Both the position numbers and the translations under genes were made by a program. Below, piece by piece: positions 46,001 through 56,827 of a DNA stretch of 64,000 bases. The stretch's first letter is position 1; every line of letters begins with the position of its first letter. The stretch is from positions 50,662,955 through 50,726,954 of the forward strand of contig NC_086375.1 in NCBI RefSeq assembly GCF_036588685.1. Reading direction: 5' to 3'. The notes under the pieces are model-generated. The model ran no database searches. It saw only the letters and a program-made list of their open reading frames with translations, and had not been told where the DNA came from. This stretch comes from Mytilus trossulus (Eukaryota > Mollusca > Bivalvia > Mytilida > Mytilidae).

Positions 46001-49000
46001 CAAACATTAACAATATTAGGTCACCGTACGGCCTTCAACAATGAGCAAAGCCCATACCACATATAGTCAGCTATATAAGGCCCCGATAAGATCAACCCAA
46101 CAATGTAAGTTCTGTAAATTTGCTTTCGCAAATTTTTGTATCTTTCCTAGCCGGGATTCGAACACATGCTATGTCTTGACACCAAATCGACTGCACTGTA
46201 ACCGGCGCGCTAGTCCACACGACTACCTGTGTTTCATAAAAAAAAAGATAAGCCTTGTGTTGCCGGATGTAACCTTTCCAGGTCAGTTTCAATCAGTACA
46301 TGATATATAAGGCATGAAGAAAATATGTGATCTTATGGTATTATAGCTTCCAAAAAAAATTCTGGAAGCCTTGTCTCCATTTAGCGATCTTAATATTACA
46401 TCGACTATATATAATATTGTAAATTTGGTTATCTTCCAAAACCTTTAGAATTACAACAACTGTTTTAATCATTATTTTTCTGTGTTTTTTTAACATGTTG
46501 CTTTTTTATCGTTTTTTGTCTGTTTTATAATTGGCCTTGGTTTTATTGGTTTGTCATTGATTATTAGAATATCCCTTTAGCAAATGTTCTCCACTTTGGT
46601 ATTGTTAAACCAATTGAAGGAACTTTTGTCCTCAGGGAGTTGGACACTAAGTTTCTCAATTTTGTTGATCTACATCTATTAATAGATAATTCAAAAACTA
46701 TATGTTATAAATCATGTTAGTTTCATTGCACTGACCACCATCGTATTAAACTCTATCATGAATTTAGCATTTTATTTTGTTCTTAAATTCTTTCACATTC
46801 AAATCTACAGGAAACCAAAGCTATTGAACGATTTGACAGTTTCTTCACAAAAAATTGCTCAAAATTGAATACAGAAAAAAAGAATAATAACCGTTACCAA
46901 AATTACAGCTAAAAAACCAGCTCAAAAACACTAAGTGTCAAAAATGAGGACAATGGGGACTGTTCAGCAAAAGAAAATCTAACCTAGTTTATGATCACCA
47001 TAGATTTTACATGTCAGCACTTCGGTGTTGACATGAATATCAATTATATGGTCATTTTTATAAATTTTCTGTTTACAAAACTTTGATTTTTTCGAAAAAC
47101 TAAGGATTTTCTTACCCCAGGAGTAGATTACCTTAGCCGTATTTGGCACAACTTTTTGGAATTTTGGATCCTCAATGCTCTTCAACTTTGTATTTATTTG
47201 GCTTTTTAACTACTAGTATTTTGATCTGAGCGTCACCGATGAGTCTTATGTAGACGAAACGCGCGTCTGGCGTATAAAATTATAATCCTGGTACTTTTGA
47301 TAACTATTTACTATAGGGTTAATTGAAGAACACAGACATATCTATCAATCATTTTAAGCAACTGATTTTCTTTTATTGCTTTATTGTACAACAAAAAAAA
47401 GAGCCTGAAATATAAAAAGAAACCATACAAAACAAAATTGTAAAACATTCTGACATGATATAATCTTCAGATAAAACAAGTGTAAATGTATCTCAATATT
47501 TGAAAAACATAAGTTTAGTAAACACAAGTATGTGACTCTACATTTAAAACGTTGACACAGTTAGCCATTTCAATATATATCCTAAAAGACAACTGCGTCA
47601 AATATTTTGACAAAATTATCACGATTTTAATAAAGACTCTCTTACAACTCTAGGCCTGTTATCGACCATTTCCATCACCATTTATTGTAACGGTAGATAT
47701 TTTGTTGGGCTAGCTATATTTATAAACAGGCTATAAAGCATCATATTCCTTTGCTAATGAACTCACATAAACACTTACTGTAAATAAAATTTGATAAATC
47801 TTATTTCATCCTTAATTATGATTAAAATTCATGCTTAGCAAATGATCAACCAGCCCAATCAATTTAAACTAAATGTTTGCCCCCTGATATACTACAGTTG
47901 TTAGAAGAAAAAAAGTGATATCACAAAACAGAACAGAACAAAAAACCTCTTATTATCATTTAAGAATTGGTTGTCTGAGGACTCCTTATTGTATGCAAAT
48001 CTTATAGATCTCAAAGGATTAAGATATTGATAGCCATAATATTTGGTATATACACCAAATTCTTTTTTATCTGCCTTGTAACTATGCTAATTTTATAAGA
48101 TATAAATTTAGAAAATGTTTTTTTAATTGTTAAAAGTTTTATTGTTAAATTTGGGGATAATTGGATAACTTGAGAAAAGCTTTTACAAAATTCACGTTTT
48201 CATTACATCGACTAAAAATTGAAACTTGGAGATCTTCAAAATTAGAAGTTCATCAAAGAATTTATACTAAATGCGATTTACACAAAGTGGAGATAAATAT
48301 AGATTCCACACCTGCAACAAGTGTATTACAATTTTTCTCAATTTTGACAGTTAAATTTCAATAACGAGCCGAGCTTTTTAAATACTTCAAACTAAGTGTC
48401 GAGAGTGGAGAAATATCGTAATACACGAGTTACAGTTGTGGAATCTTTTTCTCTAATGATTTTTATCCTTCCTTTTCAAAGGTTTGAGGAAAGTTGTGTT
48501 CATTTGATGTGACCTCATCAGACATGGTCGCCTATTATCATGACGTTACAATAAGAAAATTTAAAAGAAAACAAGAAAAATTAACGTCACAATTAAATTT
48601 CACCCAATCATTTGCCGAGTACAGATTTTTCACTATTTTTCTCACACCAGTCAGGAAATGTGAAAATAGCACACACATTAGAGAAATACAGATTCCACAA
48701 CTGCAACAAGTGTGTTACGATATTTCTCCACTCGAGACAGTTAAATTTTAATATTTAAAGCGCGATGCTTTGTCGAGCTTTTTAAATAGTTAAAATTTAA
48801 CTGTCGAGAGTGGAGACATATCGTAACACATGAGTTACAGTGGTTGAATCTTTTTCTCTAATGATTTTTATCCTTTTTTTCAAGATTTGAAGAAAGTTTT
48901 GTACTTTTTATGTGACGTCATCAGGCATGGTCGCCTTTTTTCATGACGTCAGAAAAAGAAACATTCATAAGAAACAAAGAAAATTTAACTTCACAATTAA

Positions 49001-51220
49001 ATTTTGACCAATCATTTACTGAGAACAAATGTTTCACTAGAGATTAGAATATTTTTTCTTACACCGGTCAGGAAATGTGAAAATAGCACGAAAATCAGAG
49101 AAACTCCATTTCCTTATAGAAAGTCCATCATTCTCTCAGATAGAGATTTGTTATTTGATCTGATAATTAAAGTATATAAACTTCTTAGATACAAGTATCT
49201 TGTCTTAGGGAGGGATAAATCGTACTTTGTAAAGAATCATTCTGATTCAAACAAAAAATTCTCTGAAACTGATATTATCAAGATGCTTGATTTATTGATT
49301 GACAACATATTTATTACGTTCGGATGACGTGTTTTTCAACAGACTGTCAGCATCCCAATGGGACCAAACTGTGCCCCTCTACTTGCTGACTTGTTTCTTT
49401 ATTATTATGAGGCTGACTTCATGCAGGAGCTTCTTATGAAGAAAGATAAGAAGTTAGCAATATCCTTTAACTCTACTTTCCGCTATATAGATGACGTTCT
49501 TTCACTAAACAATTCAAAATTTGGTGACTATGTGGATCGCATCTATCCCATCGAATTGGATATAAAGGATACTACAGATACAGTTAAGTCGGCTTCATAT
49601 CTTGACTTACATCTAGAAATTGACAATGAGGGTCGGATGAAGACAAAACTTTACGACAAAAGAGATGATTTCAGCTTTCCAATTGTGAACTTTCCATTTC
49701 TAAGTAGCAACATTCAAGCAGCACCTGCATACGGGCTATATATCTCCCAATTGATACGATATTCCCGTGCTTGCATTTCCTATCATGATTTTCTTGATAG
49801 AGGGTTACTGCTCACACGGAAGCTATTAAACCAAGAGTTCCAAATGGTGAAGTTGAAATCATCCCTTCGTAAATTTTACGGACGCCATCACGAGTTGGTT
49901 GACCGTTATGGAATAACCGTTTCACAAATGATATCGGATATGTTCCTTACGTCTTTACTACAATCCCCTTCCCTTTCATGAATTTGACCTACCGAATTAG
50001 ACTATTTACCGGATTTTTAATCACATAAGCAACACGACGGGTGCCGCATGTGGAGCAGGATCTGCTTACACTTCAGGAGCACCTGAGATCACCCCTAGTT
50101 TTTGGTGGAGTTCGTGTTGCTTATTCTTCCGTTTTCTATGTTGTGTCATTTGTACTATTGTTTTCTGTTTGTCTTTTTCATTTTTAGCCATGGTGTTGTC
50201 AGTTTGTTTTAGATTTACGAGTTTGACTGTCCCTTTGGTATCTTTCGTCCCTCTTTTATATGGTAATGACATATATCTGGTTATTAAACTGCGAGGCTAT
50301 AAATATTTGTAAGCAACTTAGCTATTTTTATTCAAGACAACTGCTTTGAGTAAACATTTATTATGTAACACTGTGACGCTGTTAGCAATATTTATAACGT
50401 CTAGTTTTACTATACTATTTTACTTAAATTCTGTATTGTATTTGTAATTGCAACTTTATATTATAAAATATGTATATGCACTTTACCCCTTTGATGGTAA
50501 GTCCTTTGAAAATAAAAGATATTCTATTCTATTCTATTCTATAACAAGAAGTCGGTCAATGATATATGTTGTACCTTTATTAACATACTATTGACAGGTA
50601 TTGTGTAAACCTTACGTAAATTTTTCAATTTCAGTTTTTAGAGAACTTGCAGAACATGATTGATAACGAAAGACGTAAAGACTTTTCTACATTGGATGAA
50701 TTTCCTCTCTTCAAACTCGACAATTTTATGCGCACAAATCTAAATACTGAATATGACCAGGCTGACAACAGTATTTTGAATGAAAAAAGGCAAATGGTAA
50801 ACAATATATTTTTCAGTTGGAAAATCCATTATACACGTGTAACATCGAAATCTGTTTTTTTTTCCTTCGAAGATAGATTAAGTTGTCTTCTATAATACAT
50901 CGTCACACATTCTACGAGTATATAATGAGCATTATAGAAACAAATCCCACTTGGTTTGGATGAATAGTAATCTTGCTACTTTCAATTAACGTTGTTACAC
51001 TTTGAGTTCAGTATAAATTTTGTACGTAACTGAACATATTAGAATAATGTTAAATACTTAAACATGAATTCATATAATTATTTGTTATGACAATGATTTT
51101 AAATGATTTTTTCTTTTATAATTGCAGATTGAAGACTACAAAATGCTATCAAAACGGGTTGTTTGCACTAAATATGGATGTAACATTCTTGCTTCAGTAA
51201 AGAAAATGTCGGACAACTAA
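39993..51220 (+). CDS. Secreted peptide precursor B, C-x-x-Y-G-C peptide with extended tail (complete)
   Basis: Exons 39993-40067, 50635-50796 and 51128-51220, introns in phase 0, give 109 residues. Residues 1-24 are a signal peptide (CFVTVIILLGNACG, nearly identical to copy A). Residues 25-87 are the propeptide, with Lys76-Arg77 near the exon end. Lys88-Arg89 precedes VVCTKYGCNILASV, with Cys92 and Cys97 forming the same six-residue ring. Lys104-Lys105 and MSDN end the protein. There is no Gly for amidation, so the mature form would be a free acid of about 14 residues if the Lys-Lys site is cut. Promoter, exon sizes, phases and ring pattern show common origin with 28586-31154. The product and receptor are unknown. 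Confidence 0.74.
42126..42335 (+). mobile_element. tRNA-derived SINE-like unit
   Basis: The head GGTTGCAGAGTGGTCTAGCG resembles a pol III A box. GAGTTTGAATCCCGGCGAGG about 50 bp later resembles a B box. The body continues AAATTTGCGAAAGCAAATTT, then ACATTGTTGGGCTGATG, and ends GTCGCGTACGGTGTTGGTG. The same body occurs in reverse at 45870-46240. The extra insert between the boxes and the long body argue against a functional tRNA gene. Confidence 0.62.
43031..43140. repeat. Interspersed CATTTTAGCGCAG / CATTTTAGCGAAA motif
   Basis: Four loose copies of a TTTTAGCG core in 110 bp, spaced irregularly. Confidence 0.55.
43150..43690 (-). mobile_element. Non-LTR retrotransposon 3' part, reverse
   Basis: On the minus strand it reads SDHILEIERRRYK, then after a frameshift REERLCQHCCLNKIDDEEHF and LFTCIKNKDLRLELLQK. 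This is the C-terminal Cys/His segment of a non-LTR reverse-transcriptase protein, the same type as 35617-36480 but diverged. A 3' tail with the A/T-rich end lies at 43150-43280. Inactive. Confidence 0.65.
44418..44572. repeat. Minisatellite, AATTTGTTATATCAAATTG unit
   Basis: About seven head-to-tail copies with a period of about 22-23 bp and modest divergence. Confidence 0.82.
44590..45120. repeat. Degenerate tandem blocks with GTGACAT and GACTAGACAAAA motifs
   Basis: TGTGACATCATGACTAGACA near 44680, TGTGACATTTTGACTAGACA near 44888 and AACGGCGAGTGTGACATTTC near 45090 suggest an old direct repeat of about 200 bp. Nothing coding is seen. Confidence 0.45.
45870..46240 (-). mobile_element. tRNA-derived SINE-like unit, reverse, interrupted
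   Basis: Minus-strand landmarks match 42126-42335: a tRNA-like head with TGTTCGAATCCCGGCTAGGA (B box), AATTTGCGAAAGCAAATTT, ACATTGTTGGGTTGATC, and the distal CTGACGTCGCGTACGGTGTT. A forward copy of the abundant repeat (45938-46096) splits the unit, with ATCAA-like sequence on both sides of the insertion as a likely target duplication. Confidence 0.62.
45938..46096 (+). repeat. Abundant mussel repeat inserted in a SINE-like unit
   Basis: It runs AGAAGATGTGGTATGATTGC to CTATATAAGGCCCCGATAAG. It is 5' complete and 3' truncated compared with the copy at 59705. Confidence 0.7.
46970..47300 (-). repeat. CGCGCGTTTCG-family repeat, reverse
   Basis: TAGACGAAACGCGCGTCTGG near 47252 and GTCAGCACTTCGGTGTTGAC near 47013 are the reverse of the 38100-38530 landmarks. 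Confidence 0.65.
48280..49100. repeat. Two foldback units in tandem, about 400-bp period
   Basis: Two palindromic centres, near 48368 and 48768, each flanked by AGATTCCACA-CTGCAACAAG on the left and its mirror (AGTTACAG then TTGAATCTTTTTCTC in unit two) on the right. The sequence between them (TTTCATGACGTCAG-like, then GTCAGGAAATGTGAAAATAG) is also repeated, so the whole unit was duplicated. Arms are about 85 bp. Confidence 0.7.
49185..50258 (+). mobile_element. Penelope-like retroelement, best RT remnant
   Basis: The frames read RYKYLVLGRDKSYFVK, SETDIIKMLDLLIDN, then (after an in-frame TGA at 49325) SIPMGPNCAPLLADLFLYY, FRYIDDVLSLNN with an intact YIDD box, SASYLDLHLEIDNEG, LIRYSRACISYHDF and RKFYGRHHELVDRYG. 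The open stretch 49358-49981 is 207 codons. The element lacks the 5' RT part and an endonuclease domain, and the upstream stop disables it. The 3' tail ends TTTGGTATCTTTCGTCCCTC. I call it Penelope-like from the long conserved region after YIDD. Confidence 0.75.
50300..50543 (+). mobile_element. Non-LTR retrotransposon 3' tail with (TATTC)n end
   Basis: A non-coding stretch with GTAAGTCCTTTGAAAATAAA ends in four units of TATTC at about 50519-50541. That is typical of a short-repeat-tailed non-LTR 3' end. It abuts the Penelope-like tail. Confidence 0.5.
50635..50796 (+). CDS. Peptide precursor B, exon 2 (propeptide)
   Basis: The acceptor is TTTTTCAATTTCAG and the donor AAATG|GTAAAC, with 54 codons in phase 0. 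The sequence LQNMIDNERRKDFSTLDE aligns with copy A, then diverges. It is nine codons shorter than the copy A exon. Confidence 0.76.
50797..51127 (+). other. Intron 2 of peptide precursor B
   Basis: This 331-bp AT-rich intron is close in size to the copy A counterpart (362 bp) and has no insertions. Confidence 0.7.
51128..51220 (+). CDS. Peptide precursor B, exon 3 (mature peptide)
   Basis: The acceptor is TATAATTGCAG. The exon encodes IEDYKMLSKR, VVCTKYGC, then NILASVKKMSDN and TAA. The downstream bases GTAAAGAAAATG line up with GTAAGAAATAT in copy A one base out of frame. The two different C-termini may therefore stem from a small indel. Confidence 0.75.
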   Translation: MEDYKMLSKRVVCTKYGCNILASVKKMSDN

Positions 51221-51256
51221 TCTCAAAATCGCCAACCTTCATGTTTTATCAAATCG

Positions 51257-51262
51257 AATAAA
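51257..51262 (+). terminator. Polyadenylation signal of peptide precursor B
   Basis: AATAAA about 37 bp after the stop codon. Confidence 0.5.
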
Positions 51263-51734
51263 ACAATTAGGTTTCATTGCATTCGAGGAACAAATGTCCA
51301 CATAGAATTATGTTCTCTTCTCCTTTACTTTTAAACAGGATGATAAAAAAAATCTTGACACTGAATACAGCAACCTTTACAAAATATATATCAAAAACGA
51401 TATGAAGCCGTGTCGTCAAGTTGTAAGGCGTAATAACTTTCGGAAGTTCTTACAACCAGTCTTTGAACATAAATTTTAGTGATGGATTTCAGAAAAATTG
51501 TAATGACATATGGATTTTTAGATAGTATAAATCAATTAAAATATCTTCAATTGCAATATTTGCATAAATATAAAAATATCTGTATGCTTATGTTGATGTG
51601 GTTCATAATTAAGAGTTTATCATTTTGTATGTATGTGTCCATAGATTAGACCGATGGTTCTCCGGTTTGAATTAATGGTTTTACACTCGTCATTTTCGGG
51701 CCCTTAATAGCTTGCTGTTCGGTGTGTGCCAAAG

Positions 51735-51835
51735 ACCTGTGTTTATGACCGTATTTTGACTGATAAAGGTGTTTTTTTACAATTGTGACTTGGATGGAGA
51801 GTTGTCTCATTGCTTATCATACTATTTACAAAACT
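51735..51835 (-). repeat. Abundant repeat fragment, reverse
   Basis: GGATGGAGAGTTGTCTCATT is the reverse of the family start (AATGAGACAACTCTCCAT). Confidence 0.5.
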
Positions 51836-52164
51836 TTTCTCTATACTCAATTAAATAATCGAATAAATCGTCTTATTAAACATATCATTTTCTATAAAAA
51901 TTGGAATCATAGACGCATATTTTTCTGTTTAAAATGATAAAAAAAACTTGAATTGTAAAGAATATCAACAATTTCATAAAGTAAAAACATGTACTAGTAC
52001 ACTGAGGATAATTCGAGATCTTTGATGAACAGTATTGTTGTTTGAACTGTAGTTTTGCCAACTGTGTCCTATTCCCGATTGTGAAATTTTCTGTTGGTAT
52101 GAATTCACGTCGGGGGTATTGCATGCAAAGCTTACCTTAAGTTATCTACAGAGCAGATTTTGTA

Positions 52165-52760
52165 ACGTTTGATGGATTGTTTTTCAACGGTCAATATTCA
52201 AATGGGTAATATTTTTGCACCACTTCTGCACTATTTTTTTTGTACTGTTATGAATAAACTCATCATGGATAACAGGATTCGAATTTCATATTTACGTCAA
52301 ATTGCGCGTTTCGTCAACAGAAGACTCGTGAGTGACGCCCGAATAAAAATTAAAAAAATACCAAATGAAGTACGAATTAAGGCAGACGTCATTCAAAACC
52401 ATCACAAAACAGACAAATCTTCTGTCAAAGGTTTCAAAAATCCCTTTTAGATATTTTGATTATGTTTTGTCATTTTATAACCCATATGTGAGTGTGTTTT
52501 TGCATCTGAAAAATTCCTGTCAATTTGAGATACTATCGAAGGTCTGCTTCATATATTGATTTTTTCTTTAATATTAATTCAGATATACATTTTCCAACTA
52601 TAGTTCCTTTGCCAACGTTATAATTTCACTTACCGAATATAAATCTTATTTTTTTTAGCAGGAGCATACATAAACCCACTGGCGTTTACATATCTCAATT
52701 TTTACGTTCAGCTATATCTCAATTTTACGTTCACTATGACAAATTGGTTGGCCAATAACA
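52165..52760 (+). mobile_element. Penelope-like RT, strongly decayed
   Basis: FSTVNIQMGNIFAPLLHYFF corresponds to the FQQTVSIPMGPNCAPLLADL block of the 49185 copy. Later FRYFDYVLSFYN matches FRYIDDVLSLNN with the catalytic Asp pair lost. A CGCGCGTTTCG-type repeat is inserted near 52280-52340. Confidence 0.6.
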
Positions 52761-53209
52761 TATGGCTTAGTCATACCTCACTAGCGACTTGGTTTACTCA
52801 GTCTTAATTTTTTTTTGTAGAAGAATAGACGTCTAATCTGTAATTTCATCGATTGTTTTCTATTCTTAATTTAGACAAATAGACTTATATGAATTTGCTT
52901 AGCGGGTAATATAAGGAGGCGCTAACCATTACCGCACATCAAGTCTTGGTACTCTTGAAGTTTGAGCAATTTCCTAAGTTATAAGAACTTTTGATTTTTT
53001 TTTAACCCTGTATACCACCATTTCCCATGTGAAATTATATTTTTTTGGAAAATACCAAATTTTGTGTCGTTTACATTTTCTGACGTCAGACACGCGAAGC
53101 AATGAATGTGGCGTTTAAATTTGACAAGAAGTTTTTTTGTTAAATGTCTATTTCGAAATTGTGATACAGTGATGACTGATGTACCCATATTTTGACTATA
53201 TTATCTAAC

Positions 53210-53280
53210 TCGGGACTTTCCGTTATGAGTTTTCCTCGGAGTTCAGTATTTTTGTGATTTGACTTTTTTGTAACCTTTAT
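53210..53280 (+). repeat. TTTTCCTCGGAGTTCAG-family fragment
   Basis: GAGTTTTCCTCGGAGTTCAG then TATTTTTGTGATTTGACTTT. Confidence 0.55.
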
Positions 53281-53759
53281 TGTCTTTTTGGTCGACAAAC
53301 TAGATTTGAACATCGTTCAAATACTGTTGCCTCAATATGATTCAAATTAGTTGGAGCGCCAAATCAAATACAAGGATTAGGAGCATATATTCCTAACTAA
53401 ATTTCTGCTAACGTCTTCGTTGTCTGACTTTACAAGTGATTTTACAATATATGATTGGTAAATATAAATCGGATATGATACCTTTAGGGACAAAATTGAA
53501 AGAGCATCGATCTAGTGGTATAAACCAAATCGTCAAACATACTCGGCCTACCATTTAGTACTCAAGACACATATGTCGTCAACATTAGGCTCGTTACTTT
53601 CCCCCAGTTGAAAAACATTGGCAGACTTAATCAATTTGATACACGTAGCTCGGGAAAAAAATCAGAAATATTTTTAGCCCAATCTGCCAGTTGAAAACGA
53701 GAAGAGATTAAAAGAAAATAATAGTATAAACGCGGTTATGTATTTTTATAGGCTAGTAC

Positions 53760-54240
53760 TGAGGTTGTTTTATGATATGCATTTGGCACAACCTTTTGGA
53801 ATTTAGGATCATCAATTCCCTTCAAGTACTTGTTTGGCTTTATAAATATTTTGATATGAGCGTCACTAATGAGTCTTATTTAGACGAAACGCGCGTCTGG
53901 CGTACTAAATTATAATCCTGGTACCTTTAATAACTATGTATCTGTTTTTATTCTGTAGTTAGTCACCACTTCAGTTTTATCATGTATATCTATTATATAG
54001 TCATTTAATAGAATTTCTGTTTGCAAAAGTAAGAATTTATCTAAATAATTAGGATGTTCTTATCTCAGGCAGAAAAACCTTAGCCGTATTGATCACAACT
54101 TTTTGGAACTTTTGGTCCTCAGTGCTCTTCAACTCGGTACTGGTTTTGGATTTCAAACTTTTTTCTTTGAGCGTCACTAGCTAGTCTTGTGTGAAGGAAA
54201 CGCTCGTCTGGCTAGTTACATTTTAAACCTGGTACCTTTT
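53760..54240 (-). repeat. CGCGCGTTTCG-family repeat, reverse, two copies
   Basis: GACGAAACGCGCGTCTGGCG near 53883 and GGAAACGCTCGTCTGGCTAG near 54197, each preceded by the CAACTTTTTGGAA or CAACCTTTTGGAA block. The arrangement is the reverse of 38100-38530. Confidence 0.65.
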
Positions 54241-54610
54241 GTTAGCAATCATTTGTGTATTTCTCTGTCCTATATTTTTTCCCATTTATTTGTATTGTAG
54301 TCCGGTCATTTAATGTTGTAATTTTAATGTTATATTTAACATTGTCATTAAAGCGGGAGGTTTGGAATGCCAAATAACCAGGTTCAACCCACAATTATTT
54401 TTCTTACAATATCCTTTACCAGGTCAGGAAAATGGCCATTTTTATATTATAGTTCGTTTCTGTGTGTGTTACATTTTAATGTTGTTTTTCTGGTGTTTCG
54501 TAGATCTGTTATATTTGATGCGTTTCCCTCAGTTTTAGTTTGTAAAAAGTTTTTTTTTTCTTAGTCGATCTATGAATGTCGAACAGCGGTATTCTATTGT
54601 TGCCTTTATT
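54230..54610 (-). repeat. Dispersed mussel repeat, reverse
   Basis: AAGCGGGAGGTTTGGAATGC, then AACCAGGTTCAACCCACAAT and a late GAACAGCGGTATTCTATTGT, are the inverse of 21475-21800. Confidence 0.65.
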
Positions 54611-55104
54611 TATAAAGAACATAACATAGCAAACTTAAGACAAGACAACACAAACACAGCCAAAAACTAACGACCAGATTTATGCTAAAGAAATGATCGT
54701 AAAAAAATGTAATACGGAAATGTTACTAAAATTAGAATGTGTCGGGGTTAAGCGTGTCTGCCATCGATGAACAATCTGCTTACCATGGACGGTGATTAAC
54801 ACTTCAACATAAGACTGTAGAGGTCAATTTGGAAGGAATTTTCTCATCACATTTTCCCAAATCCAACTTGAACGGAATAAGTGTCTAGACATTACAGTCA
54901 GTCCGCTCAACATGACATTGTACAGTGTGAATATAAGTGTCGACTGGATGTAGGATCGTAAGTGTTCATAACTGTAAAGAAATACATATGTTTGGTTTTT
55001 TTTATATCCAATAATTTATTCAGAAAAAAGATAATTTCAAATATCTTTCATTAAAATGAATCCACGTGAAACATAAAATCATCCATGTGGTATTACTGAA
55101 TTAT

Positions 55105-55495
55105 TCCAAGTAATCTGTAGTACTGATATCTACTTTTAATATTCAGTACTATTGTGTTACTTTCGAATTAATGTAATATTTAAGAACCTGTAATTTACAG
55201 AACATGATTTGTACTTGAAATTTAAGTACTACAGTTTTTTGGTTCCACGGTTACATTTTCAGCATTTTGAACGTTTGTCTTTGTCAAATTTTATGACGTT
55301 ATGATGTTCAAACATAGAATACTGTGATCATTGTTGGTATAATTTTTGTATCAATATTTTGAGTACAAATCAAGTACTGGAAAATACAAGTACCTAATTA
55401 TTAGAATAATTTTAGAGTAAAGAAATAGTACTAAATATTTCATATAAATTTCCAGTACTGCAGATTTTAAGTACAGAAATAGTACCTATGCAAAA
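55105..55495. repeat. Sequence rich in AGTACT / AAGTAC motifs, partly mirrored
   Basis: More than ten AGTACT or AAGTAC motifs occur in 390 bp, in both orientations, for example TGTAGTACTGATATC on the left and CCAGTACTGCAG on the right. It may be an old foldback element. Confidence 0.5.
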
Positions 55496-56827
55496 GCAGC
55501 TGTGGAGATCACAACAATCCTATAAAACTATGAATTTAATAGAAACTGACAAATGTGCTTTATACTTGGAAATTTTCAATAAGAGTCGACTAAATTTTAC
55601 AATACGACGAATGAGATGAATTTCTTTGTCGCGCTCATTCTTGTAGCAAGATTTTTCGGAATTATATTTGAATCACTAAGTGTACCGCTCTTTACTGTGT
55701 CTAAACCACACCGGCAGAATTTGATCGGACTCGATGGTATCTAACATCCGGCACAGTGACGGAACATCAATAAACAGAAGAAAGATAGGTTTCTCCTTGT
55801 TTTCTTAATTTTTAATGATATCGAAGAATAGATATACATATACAACTATTTTCTATTGTGAGATGCAATATTTTCTACAACCGTTCTATATTAACAGAGA
55901 AATAAGTCAAAATGCATGTCAAAATGACGAATTGAGTGAACCTTGCCTCTAAATTGTTTAATTTCTCTTTAAATTGTTCACATTGTACGAAAAGAAAGGT
56001 ACGGGAAGATAGATACTGACACAGAGATTGCAAAACTAGTCATTATGAGCATCTCAATACTTGTATTTATGTGTATGGAACGAAAGAAATGGGTCATGTC
56101 AAATAAAAATACACCGGTTTCGTCATTGTTGTTTACTACACAACACCCGGTTTCGTCTATATATATCACCCGGTTTTTTTTATATTTTTTTGAAACCAAC
56201 AATTTATGAAAAGCAACGTTAACACGGATCTGAACATTGTCTTTCGAAAGAATTTAAATATATATGTATTATAAAGTAAACTTGGCGTGTTTACATTTAT
56301 TTACATAGGTAATTATAGTACTACACATTTTCCTATTGAAAGTCGTATCCGTTATTTCACTGATCTTCAAACTAATTTTAAATGGAATATAAATACTCAA
56401 TAGCAAACACTGATATCTAATTATTTTTTTAACATTAACATTATGATATTTTTTTATATAGGTTTTGCGATACATCGCAGTATGTGACCCCCCTTTTTTT
56501 TTACAAAGAAAACCTAATTAACGCTTAAAAAACAAAATTTAAAACATCACCTTAAAGTATGCAGAAGTTAAGATTAATATTACTAAGAAGTGTGTAAAGT
56601 TTGATGCAATAATGATAAATCATTTTGAGATATGGCGCGACATGTTAAAAAAAACACACTCCTGTTTTACTTACAAAGTTCTGTAACTCAAAAAGATTTA
56701 ATTTGATTTTCACTTAAAGGTTTACAAATCGTTTGACCATTTCAAGAAATAACTTTGTAAAGTTTCATGAAAACTAGATAAGCTGTTCTCAAGTTACGGT
56801 GCGACATGTTTACGCTGGACAGAAAGA

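Larger units (their letters stand above)
40068..50634 (+). other. Intron 1 of peptide precursor B, 10.6 kb, expanded by insertions
   Basis: It holds two inverted SINE-like units, a reversed non-LTR fragment, minisatellites, a doubled foldback (48280-49100) and a Penelope-like remnant. The stretches 40080-42050, 42340-43020, 43700-44400 and 47310-48270 contain nothing I can name apart from a short CGATGCGCATTTCG motif near 40248. No additional peptide exon was found in it by eye. Confidence 0.65.

Noticed and set aside
49358..49981. 207-codon open frame as a host gene
   Set aside because: It is the C-terminal half of a reverse transcriptase with sister copies in the window.
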